Below, piece after piece: positions 1-11,396 of a DNA stretch of 64,000 nucleotides. Source of the stretch: Lineus longissimus (lineage: Eukaryota > Nemertea > Pilidiophora > Heteronemertea > Lineidae); assembly GCF_910592395.1 (NCBI RefSeq), contig NC_088308.1, forward strand, positions 2,356,001 through 2,420,000, read 5' to 3'. The notes below the pieces were generated by a model that had not been told where the DNA came from, ran no database searches, and saw nothing but the letters and a program-made list of their open reading frames with translations. How positions within the stretch are numbered: the stretch's first letter is position 1; every line of letters starts with the position of its first letter. The position numbers and the translations under genes are program-made.

Positions 1-557
1 GTTATGACTTTGATATGGTTGTCAGGATAATCAAATCCTGCTCAAGAAGTAGGCTAAAATACATGTCATAGGGAAGTTAAAAGTTGTGTTAAAAACTAAC
101 ATACATGTATCACGGTATGGTACCCTAAATTTTAACACCTCTTGAAAGGTTTTGATTGTTAGTCAGGCAAACAAGCACCAAGAGTCTCAATAGCCTCTGA
201 GGTTCTCAGCAATACTGTGTTATCTTGAGGTAAACAATATCTAAACTTGTGTTTTCAAGGCATTTAGAGGCACATTAAAGATTGTCCTAGATTAAATATC
301 AACGGCATTGGTTTGTGTTCTTAGTTAACACAAAAGATTACAACCAAAACTATAAAAGGTTTTAAAACTTGATGTTAAATATTGGAAACAACGTCACTGT
401 AAAACCAAAAGCCAAGTTCAGAAATATAAGATCAATCAAACAAAATGGTATATTAGTGCCGACACCTCAAATCAATGACAAACAGAAAATGGTCAATATC
501 TGGTTTCTTCACAATCTTTCTTTTTTCCCCAACAAGCAAAAACTATGTGATACTTAC
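1..557 (-). other. intron of the QRICH2-like gene, no exon recognised
   Basis: Lies downstream of the exon-4 donor (GTAAGT read on the minus strand at 557-552). AT-rich, with no open frame bounded by convincing splice borders. The plus-strand open frame from about 369 to 788 is the antisense shadow of exon 4. Confidence 0.5.
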
Positions 558-2814
558 TGCTTCAGTCTGCATGGCCGCTTCGATCGCCTGGGGAGGTGTC
601 TTTGGCCGGAGATCCTCTCGGATACCTTTGAGCATCTTCTCGAGGGCCGCCCACGTGACAAACCCATCATAGAATTCTGGTGGTGGGCCGGTGTACTGTT
701 CTATTTTGGGAATATCTGGTATCTTGATGTTTTCTACTTTATCCTTCATTTCTTTCATCTCATTTTTAATCTTTTCCTGTTAAAGTAGAAAGACAAGTTT
801 CAAAAGTTGAGTATTTAGAATACCAGACACTGCACAATGCCATGATCAATATTACCAATCAACTTCTAGCTCTAAATTCCAGAACACTTTGGTTGCAATG
901 TATAGTATCATTTTGTGTGTACATGAATTTTTCCGGTACAACTCATTTTCAGAGCAGAGTTATCATATTAGTCTGCTTGATTGTATTGTAATGCTAATGC
1001 CATGATGAGAGATGTCTGACAGGATTCACTGTCCTGCTAACATCAATACTTACAAACATATCCTCAAGGTCCTTTAGCCGTTTTCTCAGTTCGTTCATCT
1101 CACTGTCCCGATTCTGAAAAATACAAATTATTCGTTCAAAAAACTTGAAAACTGAAAATTTGCTTTGACATGCACTGCAATTTTGTCATGCTGAACAAGT
1201 TAAGAAATGTAATTTGCGGAAGAGAATAATCTGTCCGTGTTCAGTAATTTCAGGGGTCGAATAGAATCAAGGCAATCAGCAGTGGCAGTTATTGATTACA
1301 TTTGCTCTCTGCAACCTTGTCTAACATCACACCATGACATATTTATTGATGTAATACACAGAATAATTGATACTAACTGTAATAGGAAATGGACAATTAG
1401 TGCCTAACTTAGACACTTCCTTCAACAACACGGCTTCTTACAATAGCCAGATCAATAAGCCACACGCCATCACGCTCAGGTAGTTCTGACTTGTGTATCG
1501 ATTTTTAACACGAGGAACTAAGAAAAACTACTTTTTCACACAGCCGCATTTATACCTGCAGACCACATTTTGGGCTACATCCCCACACATTCTAATAGTT
1601 TACATTAGACACTCTAAAATGATTTGAAGCAATGCTGAATGATCTTATGCATTGATTGACCACTTACTGAGTTAGCCTCCTCCAGTTGCTTTTTGAGTGC
1701 TTCATTGACAGCTTTGAGGTCCTGAATTTCCTTCAACAAATCTTCAACCATGGACATGAGCTGAAAAGAAATTCATAACCGATTTTCTACACTGGACGGT
1801 GAAGGTATTGGGGCTCCGCTCAAGCCTGGCTGAATCTGCACAGGGAACATCTTCATTAAGGTGGTTAACTATCAGGATCTTTTGAGTGACAACCATACGG
1901 ACACCCACACAAAATAGACAAGACTTAGAAATACAAACAAACTGCACATTTCAATCTTTGAATGTAGCATTATGTAGTTTGGGTAATAAACTTTATTAAG
2001 TGGAATAAAATCCCACTAATCCCAAACATCCAAAACACGTGCTAAGCCTAGTGCCCCTAAGAAAACAAAAATTATCAAGGAAAAATAAAGGCATTATTGA
2101 ACAAAAAGGATTACTGTTTAGTTTTTAAATCCTGTTAAAAAACCTAGCGAATTCTGTTACGAACAACAAGAGAGATAACTTAAAATAAAGTACATAGGCC
2201 TACGGGTACACTTTAAAGGTCCAGCATATTTTACGTTAATTCTCTTTTGAGGAAGCTTGCAAGTTTACGCCGATCATCGACATGGCCAGGCATACCGAGT
2301 CACGACATGCAATCAAATGATGAAATCATAAATACATTACCTTTCCGACTCCTGCTTCATTTGCATCAACCCTCTTTGCGAGTTGCATCGACTGCCACAT
2401 ATCTGTGACAGGTTTCGGTTTTGAAGGATCTTTTGCTCTACCGAAAAGATCTTCATTGCTCGGTAACCTGTTGAGGCTTTCCAAGTCCTTTTCAAGCTTA
2501 GAAACTTTGGCTTCGAGAACATGGTAATGCGATTTCTTTTTTGGCACAGGTTCCACATCTTTGACGCTCTCTCCATCCGTTTCTAATCCACTATCCTTAC
2601 CGGCACTTGTTGCCGATTGGACTCGGACACCTTCTGGTACTGAAGCCAGAAGCTGCTGATCAGTCTCACTGAGTTCTGCCTTCACATCTCTCAGATCAAG
2701 CTTTGAAAGTACAGCATGCAGAAGTGTATGAAGCACATTGAAATTTACAGCCCCCACTTCAGGTGTGCCAAGGGCCAAATCAACCATACGAGACAGACTG
2801 ACAGCTGCAGCCAT
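558..2814 (-). CDS. QRICH2-like: QRICH2-like (DUF4795-family) protein, N-terminal part, truncated by window edge
   Basis: Four in-phase minus-strand exons: 2814-2341, 1760-1668, 1113-1054 and 776-558. Each is flanked by AG and GTAAGT/GTAATG borders and each ends in phase 0, giving 282 residues. Start is the ATG at 2814; the two codons upstream in the same frame are AAG and GTG. The N-terminus (MAAAVSLSRMVDLALGTPEV, then GAVNFNVLHTLLHAVL) has the conserved opening seen in QRICH2/C16orf96-type proteins. Exons 1-4 then carry heptad-rich Lys/Glu coiled-coil segments, and exon 4 has a Pro-rich stretch followed by FYDGFVTWAALEKMLKGI. Known for the family: vertebrate QRICH2 is a sperm-flagellum protein. 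The C-terminal DUF4795 region is not in the window; no further exon was seen in 1-557. Family call comes from memory of the N-terminus, so QRICH2 versus its C16orf96 paralogue is open. Confidence 0.72.
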
Positions 2815-4088
2815 CTTCACTTCTGCCTAATACTTTCAAAGTATCAATTTTATCCCTTGATCAACAGAAAAATACAGATTATTTCATCATTTTGACAGGA
2901 GAAATTTCTATTGTATCCAACCAATGTAGGTTTTGTGTACATTGACCACTTTACCGATACCCTGGCGATCGCCTACGCATTACACCAAAAAACAACTTAT
3001 TCTCTTGTAAGGAAATTGGTGTACCCGTGTTTCCTTTGGTTCAATCTAACTTCTCAGCAAGTTTTTGGAACTAAATGTCAATGAAATATCTCGAGATACA
3101 ACTTTGCAGTATTTCCGTTTCGAACTATTTATTTGTGTATATGCGTAGTAATTCGTACCATGCGGTTGCTGCTGACAACGGAGCTTTCAGCGGAAGTGAC
3201 GTCGGTTTAGCAGACGAAATTTACAAATTTAGCCTTTTCTTCTTCTGAAACTTAATTTAAAGTAATTTTTATGAATGACAACTCTTAAGGAATAACCTTC
3301 ATGTCATAAACTGTTCATTGTAGCTGTTTCTGAACGATTTTACTTCGGAGAATCACTTCCTTATATTTTCTCTTTGTCAAGGATTGCTTCCCTCATATGT
3401 GGGTAGAGGGCAGCACCGTTCGGCGGAAAATCTGAAAATATAATTCTATCAGAGTACTTCGAATTCATCCGCATCAACACATACAATTAGGATTTCTTCA
3501 TCCTACGGTATTAAATCACCTTCAAGAGAAGTTACATATGCTCATTTCCTAAACTGAACTGCCGACACCACTTCACAATCTCCGAGTGAACATTGTGTTT
3601 GCAGTTTTTCACACTTCACGTGCATTTTTCATGTGCATTTTTCATGTGCAATTCATCTTCATCATCATGCACTAAGAGCTCCCTATTATATTTGTCTTTC
3701 ATGACATCAGTGACTTTACCAAGACAGTGACAGTGTGCATTATTGTCTTGTTTGTTGCAATGAATGTCTAGGCCTACTCATACTGACTCTTTATGGATGC
3801 TGGTAGTGGTAAGGCAGTAGCGGGTAACCCAGGGCCAGGCCTTACGTCAATTATCATCACCACCTCTGGCTCTGCGTTCCGTTATAGCCCTATCCATTTA
3901 GGTCATGATGTTAATTCCCATTAAATAGCAGTGATATAACGCACAATGTTCTCGTGGCGTGGAGATACTACATTTCGGTTCAGATGGAATTTTGAATACA
4001 CTTTTTTAAACTCTGCCTAGTGTTCATTTTTGGTCGGTTTATTTGCATGTCGCTTTCCACTTTCAGCAGCTGTACAGCAAGTGCTATA
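2815..4088. promoter_or_regulatory. divergent promoter interval QRICH2-like / MAD1L1
   Basis: 1.27 kb between the two start codons. At 3191-3205 there is CGGAAGTGACGTCGG, an ETS/GABP-type core (CGGAAGT) directly abutting a CRE-like TGACGTCG; composites of this sort are known in TATA-less, often bidirectional promoters. If transcription of MAD1L1 starts nearby, its ATG at 4089 must lie in a second exon, and a plausible acceptor (ACTTTCAG) ends at about 4066. A short tandem motif CATGTGCATTTTT is repeated about 2.5 times at 3617-3651. No other gene seen. Confidence 0.5.
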
Positions 4089-7000
4089 ATGGATACACCA
4101 GAGAATACGGCTGTGGTGAACTTGCTGAAAGATTTCAATGACCTTGTCTCTCATCAGAGCAGGGGTCCAAAGATAGCCAAGACCCTTGACTTTAGTACAA
4201 GCTTTGATAATCGTTCACAATGCAGCTCAGTTACAATGAAGTCATTACTGGGTAGGTGGATTATAACATATACATGTATTAATATTGCCAACTCGATTCC
4301 TCTAAATCTTGATCATGGATCTCTTTAGATTTCAGTGTGGTTCTTTAGGACAATCCATTTGTAACTTTAGCTTTTATTCTACCTGTATTCATGATACACT
4401 ACATCACACATATTGTCAAGAAAACTTCCAGCCAGTTTTTTTATATGAGCCGGTCATTCTTGAACTGATTGATTACTTTGCTTGTGATGTTGTGTTTATC
4501 ACCTTGCAGAAAAAGAGCGTGCAGGCCGTGAGCGAGAGGCAGCATTGCTGGCAGCAAAGGGCCGTATCGCCAGTCTAGAAAACAAAATGGGCAGCCTGGA
4601 AACGTCGAGAAAAAGGGCTCGAATTGATTATGAATCAGAGATGGAGAACTTGAAGATTGAAAGAATGGTATGATCATCACAAACACCCCAATTTGCCTCT
4701 AACCCCATTAATATCATAATATCTTTTCTCTTTTTCTCAATACCAGGAAAAATTAAGTCACAGTACACAAAACTTAACAGGAATTGACAAGCCTGAGTTA
4801 TATTTTTGAATTGAGAGATGAGTATGTTTTGTTATGAATGAAGAGCCCCGTGGAAAAAGATTTTGGAGTTCATCCACAGTGCCTCTTGCACTTGCAACCT
4901 AAAGTTTTACATTGTGGCTTTTCTGATAGACTGTGTGGTAAGACTTCAAACGTTTGAGGTAAGTTCTGTGCTTCTATTTTCAGAAAGAGCAGCAAAGAAT
5001 TGATGATATGAAAAGTCGCTTAAACTTTGTAGTGCAGAACGAGGAGGAGCTACGTGACCAGTTGGATGATACAAGGAAAAAAATGGAAACACAGAAGGCA
5101 GAGAGTGGAGAAAAGATTAAAAATCTTCAGAAAGAATTATTTAATTTACAAACTGAATTCATGGAGGTAACTTTATTACTTGGTTGATTTCCATTGATGA
5201 TGCCTGGCTTATAAAACCAACTAAACTGAATACGTAGATGCTAGATGAATATGTTGATAACTCCATTTGCCTCGGATGTGACTTACTACCCGTTTTGCTG
5301 TCCTGGGTCACATATTTTGATTTTTGTGCTGACGTCACCTAATATACTTGCATTTAAACCAATATTTCAGTATCAGGAGGACACGAGACAACAACAGCTT
5401 GATTCAAAGAATGACCTCTTACGAGGGCAAACTGAACTACAGATATGTAAAAATGAACTGTCAGAAACTAAGACACAGCTGAAGTTACAAAATAGGTAAA
5501 TTGTAAAGACAATTCGGTTGAGTGAGCTACCCATTGTTGAGACCAGGGTTATGGTGATTAAAAAAAAGGGTTCATTTTAAGTTGGCGCATGTACATTGGT
5601 ATGCATTGGAAGTGCCAGAGAAATGCTAAGTGTTTATTTTTGTAGATGGTCTTTCACTACAGACTTCAGATTAAGAGTTTGACAGGATTGATGAATACCC
5701 CGCCATCTGAATTGGCATTACAGTGTTGTCAAAATGTACATAGATCTGTCATTTTCAGGAAAAACTCTGAACTCAAAGGTCAAATTCAGGATCTTGAGGA
5801 GTATCGCTCGAATGGTTCTGATGCTGAAGTAAGAATAAAAGAATTGGAGCAGGAATTATCGAGAATGAGGGATGAGGCTGTGTTGGTCAAGGCCATGAAA
5901 GCAAAACTGGCTGCTTACCCAGAGATCGAGAAAGAAAACAGGGAGCTCAGGAACGAGAATAATGTGTTGATGTAAGTAAGCATGGGCATATAATGTTTTT
6001 TTGCTATATGATTTGTGACCCGTCACAGCAAAACCAGGCGCATGTCGCGCAGAAGATGAGCCTAAATGACACCAGGAGATAATGGAAGAAATTGATTTGC
6101 TCATATTTCACAAAAGGCTGACAACAGAGAAATGAACAAACAGTCCGTCTCAACCTACCAAGCTCAGAGTGACATACGCCTGGTTTTGCTGTGACGGGTC
6201 ACATTTTACCTATCAGAATATCTTCCTATTAAGCACAGCATTTATAAGTGTCAGCTCAAAGGTGTCCTTAGAGTGGTCTTACTTTAAATGGTTGATTGAT
6301 AGACAATTGTAATTATTTTCAGTGGCAAACGTGATAATGTGCTGCTGTTGGAAGAACAGGTTGAAAGCCTCGAGCAGAAGGTGACAAGGGGTGAACAGAC
6401 GTGTGTCGATTTGAGCCGTCTGCAGATCGAAAATGAAGAATTGAAGAAAAAGCTTGTGAAGTGGGAGGCAGAGGATCTCTCAGGTGTAAGGCGGCCACAG
6501 TAAGTAGTCTTGTTATAACTGGACAGTTCTGGTGGCTGTTCTTACTAAGGCAGTATAAGAGAAGTTAAACTATCAGGGTCAAATTCATAAAGGGCATTTA
6601 AGGGTTAGACGTGTGTAACTTCTCCCTAATCAGTTTCAGGGCCTATTCATATTCTGTGAAGATTTACATGAAGGACCTAAATCTGTCAACTCAGTAGTGA
6701 AATGCTGTTTTAAGCTAAACACCCATGATGAATTTGGCCCTCAGTTTCTCCACAAAATTTGCATCCAGCACAGTTTGTTGAAAAAACATGATAACTATAC
6801 CTGAATGGTGTAACCCATGCCTACCAGAAGGATGGTCACTTGAGAGGAACGGATGGGGTCACAAGTTCATGATCAAAACTCTCTTCACTATTTTAGGTCT
6901 CCCAATCAGCTGGCAAGAAGACTGGCCGAGTTACAGACTGAACACGCCATCCTCTTAGAAAAACAGGGTCAGCTGCAAGCCAAGTAAGACAAATATAAAA

Positions 7001-9553
7001 ACTTACTAAAATGTGACAGCATTATTTGCTAAGTCCAGCTGTGCTGCATGTTGGCAATAACAGATCCATGTACATGTACATGTAGGCCTAACATAGCTTC
7101 ATTAGAGTCATCTGAATGACACTCTGATAGATTTGGGCTTCGTGTGTATAGATACATGTAGCTGAATTGGCATTGGTACATGTCCTTATATTCTGATCAG
7201 CAATTATCAAGAAAATGATCGTGAGATTAACAGGTCATGAGCAGTTTATCATTTCTGTTGACTTTTTCAGCAATCGCCTGGCAGAGAAGGCTCGGAAGGA
7301 GGCAGAAGAGCGCACTCATATCACCAGTCAACAACTTGCCCTGGAGGAACAAAAAAGTCTTGATCGGGAGGAATTGGTACGGAAACTTAGGAGGAAGCTG
7401 CTGTTGTTGTCCAAGGTACGTTGTGTGGTTGTGAAACAACATTAAAACATCTGTCAGGTAAGGTGGTACAGCTACATTTGTAAGGCTACAGTACAATTAT
7501 AGCCTCTGTGTGCATAAATATGTACTGCCAGCTGTTTTGGAAAATATAGGACTATAATGGTAGTGGGGCTGTGAAAGTACAACTTCAACACTTTGCCAGC
7601 TTGAATCCAGATCCATGCAGATTTTCTTCATCTTACCTGTTAACATTTTGTGTTGATCTAGGAGAGGGAAGGCTACCAGAGAACCATTACAGCATACGAG
7701 AGTGAGGTGACCGTTAATATGAACTCACAGTCAAAGGCTAGGATTAGTATGTTGGAGGAGGCAGCACAGGGGTATCGCAAACATAATGATATACTGGAGG
7801 AGGAAATATCAAGAGTTGTGGAGCAACTTTGCCAACTCAGAGAAAAAAATCTACAGGTGAGGACTACAGAATGATGCTGGATAAATTTCAGAAAATGAAA
7901 TATCTACACCAAAAAACCAATGATTTGGTGGCAGAGGAAAATTTAAGGGTGTTTCAGGCTTACCACATGTAAGTCTGTACCGGTATTGCCGACCTGCATT
8001 ATAATACCTCTGGTTGTTCTTTTCAGCTTGAACAAAAGTTAACCGAGAGAAGTGCCTCCCCAGATCAACAAGCTCCAAATATTGCAGAAACAGATCAGAA
8101 ACTTATCCTCCAGCTTCGGGAGAAGATATCAGATCTAGAAGATTGCTTGGAGAGGAGAGCTCTACAGGTAACCATAGATTTTGCTATTTTGACGTCAGAA
8201 TCTGAGGTGCTCTCATGTTTGGTGTCCCAGACATGTATGAGGTTTTCTTGGTCAGATTAAGTGAGGGATTGTTACTACATGTAGAACAGCCCTCATCACA
8301 CAGGAGGAGACAACCTTGATTACCGGTACATTCAGCAGGCCTTGTCTTGACTTGTTTTCCCTGAAAATCGGTAATTGTGGGTCACAATCTCAGATCATCA
8401 CTCACTCCGGTATATGATAAAAATCTCGCCTTTGATCATACTTAAGTATCATTGGAATATCTTCTTTGCCTCTTTCAGGGTGACTTTGATCCCCTGAAGA
8501 CAAAGGTAATTCATTTGAGGATGAACCCAGCTGAGAAAGCCCAGGAGGAACGAGCAAAGATGTTTGAGAGATTAAAGGAAGAAAACGAACGCCTCCGATC
8601 AAAGATCAAACAGTTAGAAGAGACTGCTGGAGTTGAGCATGAACAGACTTTGAAACTTGATGCGGGCGGTGAAGCCACACCTAGCACAAGCAAGGCAGTA
8701 GAAGGTTGGTAAAATCACTTTTTTAGGAGATGGTTTGCTTGGCTCTTGTAAAACATTACCAGTGGGTGAATGGGGAAGTTTGCTTGTGGTTAAAATTTGT
8801 CATCGTAGGCAAGGACATACTGTGGCAGAATTGCTTTCTTTGTTATGGTATATCTGCTTGTCTGCAGCTTGACTCCTTCATTTAGACCTGCACAACTGGG
8901 TGACGACTGCTAGACTTGAGCTAATCTCTTCGACATGTTTTCAGACCTGCAAAGCCAGGTGACGTCTGCCGAGTTGAAGAACAAGCGTTTGATGGAGGCT
9001 TTCAAGAAAACTAGTCAAGAGTTCCGTGAAGTGTGCTACCAGCTGACAGGGTTCAAAGTGGATAAGCTGAATAACAACCAGTATCGCTTGATGAGCATGT
9101 ATGCTGAGTCTGCTGAGGATTCTCTCATGTTTCAGGTTAGTAGACCATGTGCTTAGCAATACTTTCCAAGTGACCAACAACCTCGGGAGGAAAGCCAAAA
9201 TATAACCCCCCCCCCCCGAGAATCAAACCTACAGCCTCTCTTATCATGAGGTTGGCCCTCTACCACCAAGCTTTATACCTATTGCAGTGGGTTCAGCGGT
9301 ATGTCTTGTAGGTTTGATTTACTGACTCTGGAGAGGGTCCTATTGCAATTTAGGGTCGAAGCACGAAAATCATAAAAAATTCATTTCATTTCAGCAATCC
9401 ACAAAGGGAGAGATGCAGTTGTTGGAGACGCCATTTTCCCAGTCACTGTCTGAACTTATCGATCAATACCTCATGCAGCGTGGCAGTATTCCGGCTTTCC
9501 TATGTGCCCTCACTATGGAATTATTCAGCAGACAGACAATGATGATATCGTGA
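4089..9553 (+). CDS. MAD1L1: Mitotic spindle assembly checkpoint protein MAD1
   Basis: Thirteen exons with phases that join cleanly: 4089-4251, 4510-4667, 4984-5166, 5371-5495, 5759-5971, 6323-6499, 6897-6983, 7271-7415, 7662-7856, 8027-8167, 8479-8704, 8945-9135, 9395-9553 (stop TGA 9551-9553). They total 2163 nt or 720 residues; human MAD1 has 718. Start ATG 4089 gives MDTPENTAVVNLL, close to the vertebrate start; an in-frame ATG at 4047 is possible but a TAG at 4017 blocks further extension. Almost the whole protein is coiled coil. The MAD2-interaction motif is KVIHLRMNP at residues 538-546. The C-terminal domain (about 605-720) runs SAELKNKRLMEAF to IPAFLCALTMELFSRQT and is strongly conserved. 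MAD1 recruits MAD2 to unattached kinetochores and nuclear pores. The kinetochore RLK box reads RLM here. Confidence 0.96.
6013..6203. repeat. hairpin element (MITE-like) in MAD1L1 intron 5
   Basis: About 27-bp near-perfect terminal inverted repeats: TGTGACCCGTCACAGCAAAA at 6014 onward and its reverse complement ending at 6203 (TTTTGCTGTGACGGGTCACA). They enclose about 135 bp of non-coding sequence. Size and structure fit a non-autonomous DNA transposon; no second copy was noticed in the window. Confidence 0.6.
9203..9285 (-). repeat. tRNA-derived SINE fragment in MAD1L1 intron 12
   Basis: Read on the minus strand it has a pol III A-box-like stretch (TGGTGGTAGAGGGCC, 9268-9254) and, about 25 bp on, a B-box match (GGTTTGATTC, 9229-9220), then a homopolymer G run (the plus-strand C run at 9206-9217). 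No tRNA cloverleaf can be closed, so it is called a tRNA-derived repeat rather than a tRNA gene. Confidence 0.45.
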
Positions 9554-10665
9554 AAACGGGTATCCTCTGATAATGGACTAATGTAGCACAAACAATTTCA
9601 TTGCTTTGGAGTCTTCTTACACAAGTAGACAGGACAGAGGTGAACATGGCAGCTTCAAGTTGCCTTCTGAACATAGATTTCTTTGCTACGTGATGAAAAA
9701 CACGAACTGAGTGTATGATGTGTTGACCTGTCTTCGGTGCAGGTTTTGTGATTCAGGATTACAAGAACAATTTAGTCTTGTAACTCCCATCATGAGAACT
9801 CGGGTCACTTTTTAATGTTGAGAGGCTCAATTTCATTTCTGCATTTTGCCAAAGGTGCTTTTGTGTTAACCTGGACATGTTGATAGTACATTACCTATAT
9901 GTTCAATGTTGCCAACATGTTCACTGGTTCATGATACTTGACATTTATATCTACATGTACATATTGACAGAATATATACCAAAACTCGTCTATAACTTGT
10001 TTTCCTTCTTTGCGTTTGATTAAAGTCCAATGATAAGCATTTCCAGCTGGACGTCCTTGAAAGTGTCTCAGGTCATATGTTCAGCTCTGCAATGAGGGTC
10101 TTGAAGGACAATAGACCTGTGAAGTCAATCGTATATGGGATGAAACAAGTGCCATGCGCCCACATCCAAGTATGTGCCTTGCTCACTGCAGAGGGACAGT
10201 AGTCACCAGGCCAAGAATCAAACCTGCCTTGTGATTATCAGCCTTGCACTGCACCTCTGATCTATTCCCTCCAGTTGTTCCATGATCTTGGAGAAAACCA
10301 GGCTGAAGATGAGCACTGTTCTTGGGACCTTTCTCCCAGACTAGTTTCCTACATGTATGTGGGCAAAGGCACACAGTCTCCCACCCTCTTATTACTAGTT
10401 ACTAGTTTCATCACGCTCAAGTGGGACAAGGGCCATGGCATTAGGTATCGGTTTTCAGGATTGGACTCCATCACTTGAGATATGAGATGGGGAGAACTGC
10501 ATGCACAACTATTGGACAGAAATCAGTGAACCATTCCATCCACCATGCAGCAGTCTTCTTTAACTATGAATCAACCTTTGTGTTGGTACATACATTTACA
10601 TGTAAGACCAGTGTGGTCTCCACACAGGTTAAGACAAATACCATATCGAAATAATAAGCAAGAGT
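9554..10665 (+). other. MAD1L1 3' UTR and the gap to the convergent carboxypeptidase transcript
   Basis: No recognisable gene. A possible weak poly(A) signal ATTAAA sits at 10019-10024. At 10190-10275 the minus strand resembles a degraded tRNA-type SINE (B-box-like GGTTTGATTC read from 10224 to 10215). Open frames here are short and unsupported. Confidence 0.4.
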
Positions 10666-10685
10666 ATTTTTACAACAATACAATG

Positions 10686-10691
10686 TTTATT
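10686..10691 (-). terminator. poly(A) signal, carboxypeptidase E-like transcript
   Basis: TTTATT on the plus strand (AATAAA on the minus) in the context TGCAATAAACATTG. It is the first canonical signal in a good context downstream of the predicted last exon. Confidence 0.45.
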
Positions 10692-11114
10692 GCACAAAAT
10701 ACAATCACCAGACTATGATCAGATGATAGGAAGAACTCTGCAAGAAAGTCTGCGAATCAGATAAGGTAACCATGGTAACTGAACAAGATGCTGAAACGAC
10801 GTTACAAAAACCTTTCATTTTGTCATACAGAGACAGATGACAAAGGGACTATCTCAAAGTTGACTGAAGCTGAAAAAGACTAAATTGTCTCGGGGTTTTC
10901 AGAGCTTCCATTTTTCCATTTTCTGTGGCTTCATTGTACTTTAAATGGTACACTGGTGTCAAATGCAGACGCAGAGGTCTAAAACTAGTAAAAGGGTTGA
11001 AATACAGCCTCTAATACTCTATATTTTTGCAAGACAGCATTGTTTTTCATCATCTTGCAGGGCTTGAGGGAGTAATGAAATAATTTCAGCTTCAATCAAT
11101 TTTGAGACGATCCC

Positions 11115-11396
11115 TTAACACCATCAGCGCCGAACCACGTAGATCTACGTGGCCCAAATCCCCCTCCCCGTTGAGCTGGTTATCGGAGTCTCATTGACTT
11201 CATGAAAGAACTACGCCATCGCCATCTTCAGGACACAGTACGAACTGAAAATAGCGTTTGGTCTTTTCAGTTCCTACTTTGCCCTGAAGATGGCGATGGC
11301 GTAGTTCTTCCATGAAGTCCATGAGACTCCGATAACCAGCTCAGAGGGGGAATTTGGGCAACGTAGATCTACGTGGTTCGGCGCTGAAGGTGTTAA
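11115..11396. mobile_element. TTAA-ended hairpin MITE, copy 1
   Basis: Both ends read TTAACACCwTCAGCGCC when viewed inward, and nearly the whole 282 bp folds on itself. Sub-palindromes include CACGTAGATCTACGTGG near each end. TTAA at each end could be a target-site duplication, as in piggyBac-type elements, or part of the terminal repeat. No coding capacity. The same family recurs at 30336-30601 in the same orientation. Confidence 0.75.

Noticed and set aside
10190-10275. third tRNA-like SINE on the minus strand
   Set aside because: Only the B box is convincing; the A box match is weak, so it is mentioned but not listed as a repeat.
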